From the NCBI RefSeq assembly GCF_003053845.1, contig NZ_QAYG01000004.1, positions 248,001 through 312,000 on the forward strand: a stretch of 64,000 nucleotides of DNA. The letters run 5' to 3'. This DNA is from Breoghania corrubedonensis (lineage in GTDB: Bacteria > Pseudomonadota > Alphaproteobacteria > Rhizobiales > Stappiaceae). Shown here in pieces: positions 45,068 through 53,532 of this stretch. A program made the position numbers and the translations under genes. Position 1 is the first letter of the stretch. Every line of letters begins with the position of its first letter. The notes beneath the pieces were generated by a model, which saw only the letters and a program-made list of their open reading frames with translations, was not told the DNA's origin and did not search any database.

Positions 45068-45970
45068 ATGGCTAAGCACTTCTACCTTTCCGATGACGAG
45101 AAGAAGTCCTTTTACGAAAACGGGTTCGCCGGCCCCTTCACGCTCTTCGAGCCGGAGGAAATGACCGAGATCTGGAACGAGGTGCGCCTCGACCTGCTCG
45201 ACACCAGCAACGCCCCCTTCCCCGACAGCCGGCTCAACTACGACCGCCACCTCGATATTCCCAACCTCAACCGGATCATCAGCGACCCGCGTCTTGTCGA
45301 CAAGATTTCCTCGATCCTCGGCCCGGACGTGCTGAGCTGGCGCACCGAGTGGTTCCCGAAGTACCCCGGCGACGAGGGCACCGACTGGCATCAGGCGGAA
45401 AGCTTCGTGGAATTCGAGGGCACCGAGAAGCTGGAGCCGACGGCCGCCGTCGAAGGCCAGCCGTGGGAGCTGACGGCCTGGATCGCCATGACGAAGACGA
45501 ACAAGGCCAACGGCTGCCTGAAGCTGATGCCGGGTTCCCACCGGACCTGGTACTTCGACGAGAAGCGCAACGTGGTGTTCGATCCCGACAACATCAACAA
45601 GCTCAACGAGCGCGGCGAGAAGTCCGGTTTCTACGGCTACGACTACGACGATCTGAAGCTCGACCGCAATTGGGTGCCGGACGAGTCCAAGGCCGTGCAT
45701 ATGGAGATCGAACCCGGCCAGTTCTTCATCTTCACCTCGCGCTGCATGCACGGGTCGAACCCGAACTCGACAACCGACGACACCCGCTTCGCCTGGGCGA
45801 CCCGCTTCGTGCCCACGCATGTGAAGGTCTATGACGGCCAGGATTCCTTCCACCACTTCGGCGAGGTCCTGCCGCTCGACCGCTACTCGACCGTTCTGGT
45901 CGCCGGCGAAGACCGCTACGGCCACAACCGGGTCCGCATGCCGATGCGCGAGGCCGCGCCTGCCGAGTAA
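45068..45970 (+). CDS. SyrB2-type non-heme Fe(II)/2-oxoglutarate halogenase
   Basis: A 300-residue enzyme closely resembling SyrB2, CmaB and CytC3 along its length: NGFAGPF at the start, FPKYPGDEGTDWHQA, then CLKLMPGS, FYGYDYDDL and MHGSNPNS. The facial triad is H108-Q109-A110, H228. The carboxylate found in hydroxylases is Ala110, which opens the halide site; R246 should bind 2-oxoglutarate. These enzymes chlorinate unactivated carbons of carrier-bound amino acids. The gene follows the carrier protein by 45 bases, with GGGAG before ATG. Confidence 0.93.
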   Translation: MAKHFYLSDDEKKSFYENGFAGPFTLFEPEEMTEIWNEVRLDLLDTSNAPFPDSRLNYDRHLDIPNLNRIISDPRLVDKISSILGPDVLSWRTEWFPKYPGDEGTDWHQAESFVEFEGTEKLEPTAAVEGQPWELTAWIAMTKTNKANGCLKLMPGSHRTWYFDEKRNVVFDPDNINKLNERGEKSGFYGYDYDDLKLDRNWVPDESKAVHMEIEPGQFFIFTSRCMHGSNPNSTTDDTRFAWATRFVPTHVKVYDGQDSFHHFGEVLPLDRYSTVLVAGEDRYGHNRVRMPMREAAPAE

Positions 45971-46115
45971 GGCGCGCCGATCAGCAGGCCTTCGTTCGCC
46001 CCGTTCGAAGGCCCGCCAACCCACGCCGCATCGCACGGCCGGAGCCTCCCCTGTCCCACCAGACCCCAGGTGGAGGTTCCGGCCGTGGTGCCCCGGCAAG
46101 GCAGCAGAGGTCGCC

Positions 46116-46892
46116 ATGACATCCCCCTGGTTCGAATTCCCCGAAGACGCGGATCGCCAAAGGGCCCGCTTCCGGCTTTTCTGCTTTCCCTATGCCGGCG
46201 GCGGAGCCTCGATCTTCCGCTCCTGGGCCGACTGGCTGCCACGCGAGGTCGAACCCGTCGCCGTGCAGCTGCCCGGCCGCGAGACCCGGCTCGCAGAACC
46301 TCTGATGCTTTCCATGGGACCGCTGACCGATGAGCTCGCCGAGGCCATGGCCCCGTTGCTGGACAGGCCCTTCGCCTTTTATGGCCACAGCACTGGCGCC
46401 CTGATCTCGTTCGAACTCGCCCGTGTGCTGCGCAAGCGCCACCTGCCGCAGCCGGAGCTTCTGTTCCTGTCGGGACAGGACGGACCGCGCGAAAAGCCGC
46501 CGGTCATCCGTCACACCCTGCCGGACCCCGAGTTCATCGAGATCCTGCGCAACTGCAAGGGCACGCCGGACGCCGTGCTGCAGAACCCGGATCTCCTGGA
46601 AATCCTGCTGCCCCGCATCCGTTCCGACGGGGCGATCTACGAGACCTACGACTACGAACCGCAACCGCCGCTCGATGCCCGCATCGTGGTCTTTGAGGGC
46701 ACCGACGACCGGTTCGTCACGGCACAAGGGCTGGAGGCATGGGGCCGGGAAACCCGCGCTGGCTTCCACCACTACGCGCCACTTTCCGGCGGGCATTTCT
46801 TCCTGCACGCGGAGGAGAAAGCGCTCGCCCGTCACATCAACGAAGAACTCGGGAGGCTTCTCTATGAACCAGCTTGTTCAGCCCAAGGATAG
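46116..46892 (+). CDS. Type II thioesterase (first copy)
   Basis: A 258-residue alpha/beta hydrolase. Typical blocks: LFCFPYAGGGASIF, VQLPGRETRLAEP, catalytic Ser in FYGHSTGALISFE, and His in SGGHFFL near the end. It would release the chlorinated amino acid from the carrier protein or clear wrong substrates. ATG at 46116 follows an AGAGG. It overlaps the next gene by 29 bases. Confidence 0.92.
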   Translation: MTSPWFEFPEDADRQRARFRLFCFPYAGGGASIFRSWADWLPREVEPVAVQLPGRETRLAEPLMLSMGPLTDELAEAMAPLLDRPFAFYGHSTGALISFELARVLRKRHLPQPELLFLSGQDGPREKPPVIRHTLPDPEFIEILRNCKGTPDAVLQNPDLLEILLPRIRSDGAIYETYDYEPQPPLDARIVVFEGTDDRFVTAQGLEAWGRETRAGFHHYAPLSGGHFFLHAEEKALARHINEELGRLLYEPACSAQG

Positions 46893-47580
46893 CACGGCGG
46901 TGGAATGGAACACCGATGAGGAACTCTTCGCGCTCGTTCGCGCGGAACTGACCACCTGCCCGATTTCCGACGTGATGGAGCTGATGGGCTTCGCCTATCC
47001 CATGCTGCCGCACGAGATCGCCCCGCTCGGCGCGCCCAAGGTGATGATCGGTCGCGCCATGCCCGTGCGCGACGAGGCGCCAATCCCGCATGGCGGCCTG
47101 AAGCGCTACGATTCCAAGCCCTTCGGCCTGCTTTTTGAATCGATAGAGGATCTGAAACCCGGAGAGATCTACATCGCCTCCGGCGGTCCCACCTATGCCG
47201 CGCGGCTCGGCGACATGCTGATCACCCGGGCCCATGCGTTGGGTGCGGCCGGCCTCGTCATCAACGGCAACGTGCGCGACGTGCAGGGCATCGGCGCCGT
47301 CGATGTCCCGGTCTTCTGCCGCGGCACCTACGCCTACGGCCTGCAAGGGCGCCACAACGTGGTCGACTACCGCTGTACCATCAAGGTCGGCCACGTGCTC
47401 GTCAGGCCCGGCGACCTCGTCTTCGGCGATGCCGACGGCGTCATCGTCGTGCCGAAGGAGTGCGAGCGCGACATCATCCCCAAGGCGCTCGCCAAGGCAC
47501 GGCTGGAGGCCAAAGTCCGCTCGGCCATCGAGGCCGGCGAAAGCGTCGTCGACGCCTTCGAGAAATACGCCGTCATGTAA
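46864..47580 (+). CDS. RraA/HMG-aldolase-family protein
   Basis: A 238-residue protein of the RraA-like superfamily. The catalytic-type Arg-Asp pair is in VINGNVRDVQGI, followed by VPVFCRGTYAYG. VLVRPGDLVFGDADGVIVVPKE is also typical (cited in part). Members split 4-hydroxy-4-methyl-2-oxoglutarate or decarboxylate oxaloacetate; true RraA lacks these residues. In this operon it may act on a 2-oxo acid made by the aminotransferase or LeuA-like enzyme. GGAGG precedes ATG. Role is inferred. Confidence 0.82.
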   Translation: MNQLVQPKDSTAVEWNTDEELFALVRAELTTCPISDVMELMGFAYPMLPHEIAPLGAPKVMIGRAMPVRDEAPIPHGGLKRYDSKPFGLLFESIEDLKPGEIYIASGGPTYAARLGDMLITRAHALGAAGLVINGNVRDVQGIGAVDVPVFCRGTYAYGLQGRHNVVDYRCTIKVGHVLVRPGDLVFGDADGVIVVPKECERDIIPKALAKARLEAKVRSAIEAGESVVDAFEKYAVM

Positions 47581-47624
47581 CCCGGGCATGTGAGACCAGC
47601 ACCCAGCGAGAAGGCATCAACACC

Positions 47625-48575
47625 ATGTGGGCACCCTATATCTGGAAGAACGGCGAACTTTGCGAATGGGAAAAGGCGCAGGTGCATGTCCTCTCCCACG
47701 CGCTTCACTACGGCACGAGCATCTTCGAGGGCCTCAGGGCCTACGAGATCGGCGAGAATGCCTGCGTCCTGCGCCCGCGCGAGCATTTCGAACGCATGCT
47801 CTTCAGTTGCCGGGTCGCCCGCGCGCCCTCGCCGCTCGACGTGGACCAGTGGATCGAGGCCACCGCGGCGACGCTGCGCGCAAACGAGCATCGCGCCGCC
47901 TATATCCGCCCCCTCGTCTACCGCGGTCTCGGCGAGACGCTGGGGCTTGACGGACGCAGCGGACCGATCGAGACCATCGTCGCGACCGTGCCGTGGGCGA
48001 CCTATTTCGGCGCGGACGCGCTGGAGCGCGGCATCGATGCCCAGGTCTCCAGCTGGCGCCGGCCCGGCGCAGGCGCCGTCAGCGCCCTCGCCAAGATCGG
48101 CGGACATTACGCAGAGGCGCAGATGGTTCTGGCCGAAGCCAAGGACAACGGCTTCGCCGAAGGCATCATGCTCGACCAGATGGGCCACGTCACCGAAGGC
48201 AGCGGCCAGAACATCTTCCTCGTCATCGGCGACGAACTGATCACGCCGGGACTTGGCGACAGCATCCTGGAGGGCGTCACCCGCAACTGCATCCGCACCA
48301 TCGCCGCCGACCTCGGCATCACCGTGCGCGAGGCGACCACCCCGCGCGACCTGCTCTACAAGGCCGACGAGATCTTTTTCACCGGCACGGCGGTGGAGGT
48401 CTGCCCGGTGCGTTCCGTCGACCGCATCATCGTCGGCGAAGGCCGCATGGGACCGGTCACCCGGGCGATCCAGCAGATGTTCTTCGGCATCGTCACCGGC
48501 GCGCTGCCGGACAAGTGGGGCTGGCTGGAACCGGTCTGCATCGAACCGCTCATGCAGGAAAGACGCGCGGTATGA
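47625..48575 (+). CDS. Branched-chain amino acid aminotransferase (IlvE-like)
   Basis: A 316-residue fold-type IV PLP enzyme. The Schiff-base Lys is in SALAKIGGHYAEA, and GFAEGIMLDQMGHVTEGSGQNIF and RPLVYRG are conserved. It would convert between branched-chain or halogenated amino acids and their 2-oxo acids, either to supply the pathway or to feed the LeuA-like condensation. Its stop overlaps the second thioesterase start by four bases. Confidence 0.92.
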   Translation: MWAPYIWKNGELCEWEKAQVHVLSHALHYGTSIFEGLRAYEIGENACVLRPREHFERMLFSCRVARAPSPLDVDQWIEATAATLRANEHRAAYIRPLVYRGLGETLGLDGRSGPIETIVATVPWATYFGADALERGIDAQVSSWRRPGAGAVSALAKIGGHYAEAQMVLAEAKDNGFAEGIMLDQMGHVTEGSGQNIFLVIGDELITPGLGDSILEGVTRNCIRTIAADLGITVREATTPRDLLYKADEIFFTGTAVEVCPVRSVDRIIVGEGRMGPVTRAIQQMFFGIVTGALPDKWGWLEPVCIEPLMQERRAV

Positions 48576-49438
48576 ACGTTCTCAGCCCCGAACGAACGGC
48601 GGCAGCGGCCCAGGAGGAGACGCCGTGGCTTGTCTTCCCCGGCAAGCCCGAACCGGGGGCAACCCCCGAGACTGTGCGGCTGCGGCTTTTCTGCTTTCAC
48701 CACGCGGGCGCAGCCGCCTCGATGTTCCACTCCTGGCCCGACCAGCTGCCGGCCGGGGTTGAGGTCATCGCCATCCAGCTGCCGGGCCGCGAATACCGGT
48801 TTTCCGAACCGCTGGCGACCAACGTGCGGCAGCTGGAGAAGCCGATCGCGGATGCGCTGGAGCCCCACCTCGACCGGCCGTACGTCTTCTTCGGTCATTC
48901 CATGGGCATTCTGGTGGGCTTCAACGTGGCCCGCACCTTGCGCGAGCGGGGGCGGCGCCAGCCATCGATGATCATCGCCTCAGGCCGTTCATCGCCACAG
49001 TTCATGTGGACCGACAAGGGCATGGAGACGCTACCCGACGAGGATTTCGTCACCGCCGTGCGCGACTACAACGGCACGCCGGAGGAACTGCTGCGCGAGG
49101 AGGCGCTGCGCGAACTCTGGCTGCCGCGGCTCAGAGCCGACCTCACCATTTCCGCCACGTATGAATATGTCGACAAACCACCCTTCACCTGCCCGATCCT
49201 CGTTCTTCACGGCGACGACGACAGGCTCGTCTCAAACGAGGGGCTCGCCGGCTGGCAGGTGCATTCGAGCGAGCCGGTCCACTATGTCCGTTTTCCGGGC
49301 AATCACTTCTTCTTACTGAAGAGCGAGCAGGAGGTGCTCGCGGAGCTGCATATTATTTTAAAAAATCACCTTATTCATTTGGAGAAGAACAATGACAATG
49401 GGAAAGGATTTTTGGGAGATCCGCTCGAAAGAACCTGA
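48572..49438 (+). CDS. Type II thioesterase (second copy)
   Basis: A 288-residue homologue of the first thioesterase but clearly divergent. Motifs: [27 protein letters not shown], Ser in [12 protein letters not shown], Asp in LHGDDDRLV, His in FPGNHFFLL. The C-terminal ~35 residues extend over the start of the next gene (47-base overlap). Two editing or release thioesterases in a one-carrier system is unusual and may mean that each acts on a different acyl species. Confidence 0.9.
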   Translation: MNVLSPERTAAAAQEETPWLVFPGKPEPGATPETVRLRLFCFHHAGAAASMFHSWPDQLPAGVEVIAIQLPGREYRFSEPLATNVRQLEKPIADALEPHLDRPYVFFGHSMGILVGFNVARTLRERGRRQPSMIIASGRSSPQFMWTDKGMETLPDEDFVTAVRDYNGTPEELLREEALRELWLPRLRADLTISATYEYVDKPPFTCPILVLHGDDDRLVSNEGLAGWQVHSSEPVHYVRFPGNHFFLLKSEQEVLAELHIILKNHLIHLEKNNDNGKGFLGDPLERT

Positions 49439-50645
49439 TCGGGTCACGATACTTGACACAACCCTTCGCGACGGCGAGCAGAGCCCCGGTGTGAGCCTGA
49501 CCGGCGCGGAGAAGCTGGAGATCGCCCAGCAACTCGCGCGCCTCGGCGTCGACGTCATCGAGGCCGGCTTTCCCGCCTCCAGTGCGGGCGAGTTGGCGGC
49601 CGTCCAGCGCATCGCGGAAACCGTCGGCCGCGGCCAGGGCCATGCGCAGCGCGGCGGACGTCTTGAGCCCCCCGGCATCGCCGGTCTTTCCCGCGCCAAC
49701 CGCCACGACATCGACAAGACCTGGGAGGGCGTGCGCGCGGCCAAGTGTCCGCGCATCCACATCGTGCTGCCGACCAGTGACATTCACCTGAAATACAAGC
49801 TGGAAAAGACGCGCGCCCAGGTTCTGCAGATCGCCCGGGACATGGTCTCCTATGCCCGCTCGCTTTGCGACGACGTGGAATTCTCCGCCGAGGATTCCAC
49901 CCGCACCGACCGCGATTACCTGTTCGAAGTGCTGGATGCGGTGGTGGACGCGGGCGCGCGGACGCTGAACATCCCCGACACGGTCGGCTACGCCATGCCG
50001 GCCGAATACGGCGACCTGATCCGTGTTCTGTGCGAACGCTATGCCGCGCGCGGCGATGTGGTCATCTCCGGCCATTGCCACGACGACCTCGGCGTCGCCA
50101 CCGCCAACACGCTGGCGGCCATCGCCAACGGCGCGCGCCAGGTGGAGGTGACAATCAACGGCATCGGCGAGCGGGCGGGCAATGCCTGCCTTCTGGAAAC
50201 CGTGATGGCGTTGCACACGCGCAAGCCCTTCTACGGCCTGGAAACCGGCATCGACCGGCACGAGATCGGCCCGACCAGCCGGCTTGTCTCCACCCTCACC
50301 GGCATGGCGCTTCAGGCCAACAAGGCGATCACCGGGGCCAACGCGTTCGCGCATGAATCCGGCATCCACCAGGACGGCATCCTGAAAAACCGCTCCACCT
50401 ACGAGATCATGGAGGCGAGCGAGCTCGGTCTCGACCAGACGGGCCTCGTGCTCGGCAAGCACAGCGGCCGCAATGCGTTCCGTGCCAAGCTGAGGGAGCT
50501 GGGCTTCGCGATGGAGGATGGCGAACTCAACCGCGCCTTCGTCCGCTTCAAGGACATGGCCGACAGCCAGAAGTCCGTGAGCGAGGCGGAGATCCGTGCG
50601 ATTTGCGAAATGATGGAAAGCGAGAGGGAGGGCGCGCCGTTATGA
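49392..50645 (+). CDS. 2-isopropylmalate synthase-like enzyme lacking the regulatory domain
   Basis: A 417-residue LeuA/homocitrate-synthase-family enzyme. Catalytic blocks are present: [30 protein letters not shown] and [14 protein letters not shown], plus [13 protein letters not shown]. LeuA enzymes have ~520-560 residues with a C-terminal leucine-binding domain; this one ends just after the second accessory domain. A short unusual insert ([16 protein letters not shown]) lies near res 80-95. It would condense acetyl-CoA with a 2-oxo acid without leucine feedback, to supply or elongate the backbone. Confidence 0.9.
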   Translation: MTMGKDFWEIRSKEPDRVTILDTTLRDGEQSPGVSLTGAEKLEIAQQLARLGVDVIEAGFPASSAGELAAVQRIAETVGRGQGHAQRGGRLEPPGIAGLSRANRHDIDKTWEGVRAAKCPRIHIVLPTSDIHLKYKLEKTRAQVLQIARDMVSYARSLCDDVEFSAEDSTRTDRDYLFEVLDAVVDAGARTLNIPDTVGYAMPAEYGDLIRVLCERYAARGDVVISGHCHDDLGVATANTLAAIANGARQVEVTINGIGERAGNACLLETVMALHTRKPFYGLETGIDRHEIGPTSRLVSTLTGMALQANKAITGANAFAHESGIHQDGILKNRSTYEIMEASELGLDQTGLVLGKHSGRNAFRAKLRELGFAMEDGELNRAFVRFKDMADSQKSVSEAEIRAICEMMESEREGAPL

Positions 50646-52018
50646 GCAGCAAGCGTATCCATTTCGGCGTCATGCTTCAGGGCGCCGGCGTCAACATGAA
50701 CGCGTGGCGGCACCCAAGTGTGCCGCCCAACGCCAGCATCAACTTCGATTTCTACGTCGAACGCGCCCGCAAGGCGGAAGCCGCGGGGCTCGATTTCGTC
50801 TTCATCGCGGACGGGCTCTACATCCACGAAAAGTCCTTCCCGCACTTTCTGAACCGCTTCGAGCCGGTGGCGATCCTGTCGGCGCTTGCGGCGATGACCT
50901 CGAGGATCGGGCTGGTCGGCACCATGTCGACCTCCTACTCCGATCCCTACACGCTCGCCCGCCAGTTCGGCTCGATCGACATGATCTCCGGCGGCCGGGC
51001 GGCGTGGAACGCGGTCACCTCGCCGCTGGAGGGATCGGGCCGCAACTACTCGCGCGCCCACCCCGATCACGCGCTGCGCTACAAGATCGCCGACGAATAC
51101 CTGGAGGTGGTGACGAAGCTGTGGGACAGCTGGGACGACGACGCCTTCATCCGCGACGTGAAGAGCGGACGGTTCATGGACCCGTCGAAGATGCACCGGC
51201 TCGACCATCACGGGCCGTTCTTCGACGTGGAGGGCCCGCTCAACATCGCCCGCTCGCCCCAGGGCCAGCCGCTGATCTTCCAGGCCGGCGCCTCGGATGC
51301 GGGTATCGAGCTTGCCGCCAAGTACGCCGACTGCGTCTTCACCAACGGCGGCACGCTGGAAAAGGCGCAGACCTTCTACCGCAAGGTGAAGGATGCGGCC
51401 CGCGCGCACGGGCGCAACCCGGACCACATCAAGATCTTCCCCGGCACCGGCCCGGTCATCGGCGCCACCGAGGAAGCCGCCCAGGAACGCCTTCGCGAAT
51501 ACGGCAAGCTGCTGACCATTGAGGACGCACTGAACTATCTCAGCCACTTCTTCCAGCAGCACGATTTCTCCGTCTATCCGCTGGACGAACCCTTCCCCGA
51601 TCTCGGCGACCTCGGCAAGGACGGTTTCCGCTCGACCTCGGAAGAGATTTCCCGCATCGCCCGCGAACGCGGCCTCACGTTGCGCGAGGTGGCGGTGGAG
51701 ACGGCGACGCTCCGGGCCCATATCGGCACGTCGGAAACCTTCACCGGGTCGGCGGAGAGGATCGCCGGCGAGATGATCCGCTGGATCGACGAAGGCGCCG
51801 CCGACGGCTTCATGCTGGGCTTCCCGGTGCTCGGCTGCGGGCTCGACGATTTCGTCGACCTCGTGCTGCCGATCCTGGCCGAACGCGGCTATCACGACAT
51901 GCAGACGCAAGGCACCACCTTGCGCGATCACTTCGGCCTGCCCTACCGCGAAAGCGTCTATGCGCACCCGGCCGACGCGGCGGCGGAGGAACAGGTGCCG
52001 GCCATGGCCGGCCGCTAA
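50642..52018 (+). CDS. FMN-dependent monooxygenase (NtaA/SnaA/DszA family)
   Basis: A 458-residue luciferase-like flavin monooxygenase. Blocks: [49 protein letters not shown] and [13 protein letters not shown]. It needs reduced FMN from a separate reductase, not seen here. Start overlaps the previous stop (ATGA), so it is the last gene of the halogenase operon. It could oxidise nitrogen or sulphur of the product, or belong to general metabolism; substrate unknown. Confidence 0.9.
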   Translation: MSSKRIHFGVMLQGAGVNMNAWRHPSVPPNASINFDFYVERARKAEAAGLDFVFIADGLYIHEKSFPHFLNRFEPVAILSALAAMTSRIGLVGTMSTSYSDPYTLARQFGSIDMISGGRAAWNAVTSPLEGSGRNYSRAHPDHALRYKIADEYLEVVTKLWDSWDDDAFIRDVKSGRFMDPSKMHRLDHHGPFFDVEGPLNIARSPQGQPLIFQAGASDAGIELAAKYADCVFTNGGTLEKAQTFYRKVKDAARAHGRNPDHIKIFPGTGPVIGATEEAAQERLREYGKLLTIEDALNYLSHFFQQHDFSVYPLDEPFPDLGDLGKDGFRSTSEEISRIARERGLTLREVAVETATLRAHIGTSETFTGSAERIAGEMIRWIDEGAADGFMLGFPVLGCGLDDFVDLVLPILAERGYHDMQTQGTTLRDHFGLPYRESVYAHPADAAAEEQVPAMAGR

Positions 52019-52136
52019 AGCGACTGCCGGATCGGTTCGCTCTGGCAGAAATAGCCATTGACACGCGACACGTCCCGGATCGGCGCAATCCGGTCCGGGT
52101 TCGGGGAAATTCGGGAGCAACCCGTATCCGTGTCAC

Positions 52137-52195
52137 TTGCTCCCCTCTCCCCCTTGTGGGGGAGAGGTCAAGCTTCCGCGTGACGGAGGGGTAAA
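52137..52195. repeat. Palindromic intergenic repeat
   Basis: CCCCTCTCCCCC-TTGT-GGGGGAGAGGT forms a long hairpin, followed by TCAAGCTTCCGCGTGACGGAGGGG-type sequence. A related hairpin occurs at 58016-58033. This is a common mobile palindromic element of alphaproteobacterial intergenic DNA and may also stop transcription from the halogenase operon. Confidence 0.7.
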
Positions 52196-52331
52196 CGCCG
52201 CTTGCCCCCGAACCTGCCGCAAGCCGCTCCTGCCCTCCTGCTCCCTCCCGATCGGCATTTCCCCCCGGCGCCGGCATGTTCTAGTCTTGCGCGAACAACA
52301 CAACCCAGCGATTCCCGGGGAGGAATGGCCC

Positions 52332-53168
52332 GTGGCAGACACGCACGCGACGGACCGCCGGCATGATGATACGGCGCACACGCCCTTCGGCAAGGACGTG
52401 ATCCTGCGCGTGCGCGCCGAAATCGACACCATGCCCGATGCCCTGTCGCGCATCGGCAAGTACATCGTCGACAATCCGGAAAAGGCGGTGCGCTCCTCCG
52501 TCGCCGAACTCGCGCTGCATTCGACCAGCGGCGAGGCGAGCGTTGTGCGGTTCTGCCGGCATCTGGGCTATGACGGGTTTCGCGACCTGAAACTGGCGCT
52601 CGCTGCCGATATCGCCTACCGGGACCACGCGCGCGCCGCCCACGGCGCCGACCCGCAGAGCGAACTCGGTATTCTGGAGGCGCGCCTGTCGGATTCAATC
52701 GTCGCCACGCGCAAGCTGCTCGATCCCCTCAGCCTGCGGCACGCCGCCGAACGGCTTCTGGCAAGCCGGCGGATCGACATCTTCGGCGCCGGCGTCTCCG
52801 GCATCGTCGCGCAGATGCTGGCCTATCGTCTGCTGCGGCTCGGCCTTGTCGCCCAGGCCTTCCAGGATCCCACTCTCGCGCACGAGATCACCAATGGCGT
52901 GGATGCCACCTCCACCGCCATCGGCGTCAGCGAGATGGGCCTGACCAGCGACACGGTGAACTTCCTCGCCGGCCATCGTGCGGCCGGCGCCTTCACGATC
53001 CTGCTGACCGCACGCCCCAACAGCCCCGCCGCCAACAAGGCCGACATCCTGCTCCATGCCGCAGCTCTCTCCCCGCCGCCCACCGGCGGCGAGGTCGGCG
53101 CCTCGATCGCCAAGATCTTCCTCGTCGAAGCGCTGGCCGAAGCGATTCAGGAGCTCCGCGCCAGTTGA
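52332..53168 (+). CDS. RpiR/MurR-family transcriptional regulator
   Basis: A 278-residue protein with N-terminal helix-turn-helix (ALSRIGKYIVDNPEKAV, then ASVVRFCRHLGYDGFRDLK) and a C-terminal SIS domain (IDIFGAGVSGIVAQMLAYRL, TILLTARPNSPAANKADI). GTG start with GGGAGGA eight bases before. It most likely controls the molybdoenzyme and transporter genes downstream, or the biosynthetic operon upstream. The ligand is probably a phosphorylated sugar or polyol, as for the family. Confidence 0.9.
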   Translation: MADTHATDRRHDDTAHTPFGKDVILRVRAEIDTMPDALSRIGKYIVDNPEKAVRSSVAELALHSTSGEASVVRFCRHLGYDGFRDLKLALAADIAYRDHARAAHGADPQSELGILEARLSDSIVATRKLLDPLSLRHAAERLLASRRIDIFGAGVSGIVAQMLAYRLLRLGLVAQAFQDPTLAHEITNGVDATSTAIGVSEMGLTSDTVNFLAGHRAAGAFTILLTARPNSPAANKADILLHAAALSPPPTGGEVGASIAKIFLVEALAEAIQELRAS

Positions 53169-53532
53169 TCGGCCGCCGCCCCCAGGCCCCGCCCGCTCTG
53201 CTCAAACGGGCAGATCCCCCCTTGCGGCATTGCTTCGACCAAGACTGCCCCTACGACACCTTCTCACGATAGTCTTATAACTTATCACTTTAGTTAAAGA
53301 CAAAACTTATGGTCACTTGTTCTTTTAAACTTTTAAATCAAGAATTATTCTGCCTCGAAGTTTCGTAGCTCGAACAATTCGAAACAGACATTCCTTTAAT
53401 TCATGCCAGAAGAATACGATTTTTCCTATCCATTGATAATTTTTTTGACTTGGATCATTTGAATTTCCGATTCCAATTCTACCATGGTGCCTGACCGACA
53501 AGACAAAACTGTGCATCGAGAAAGGTCGAGCC
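53169..53532 (+). promoter_or_regulatory. AT-rich promoter region before the molybdoenzyme gene
   Basis: About 360 bases without a gene. The part from 53265 to 53475 is clearly AT-rich with several near-palindromic ATAACTTAT-like stretches, fitting a promoter with RpiR sites. No RNA gene seen. Confidence 0.5.

Noticed and set aside
45068-45970. Phytanoyl-CoA dioxygenase-type hydroxylase
   Set aside because: The carboxylate iron ligand is replaced by Ala110, and full-length resemblance is to SyrB2-type halogenases.
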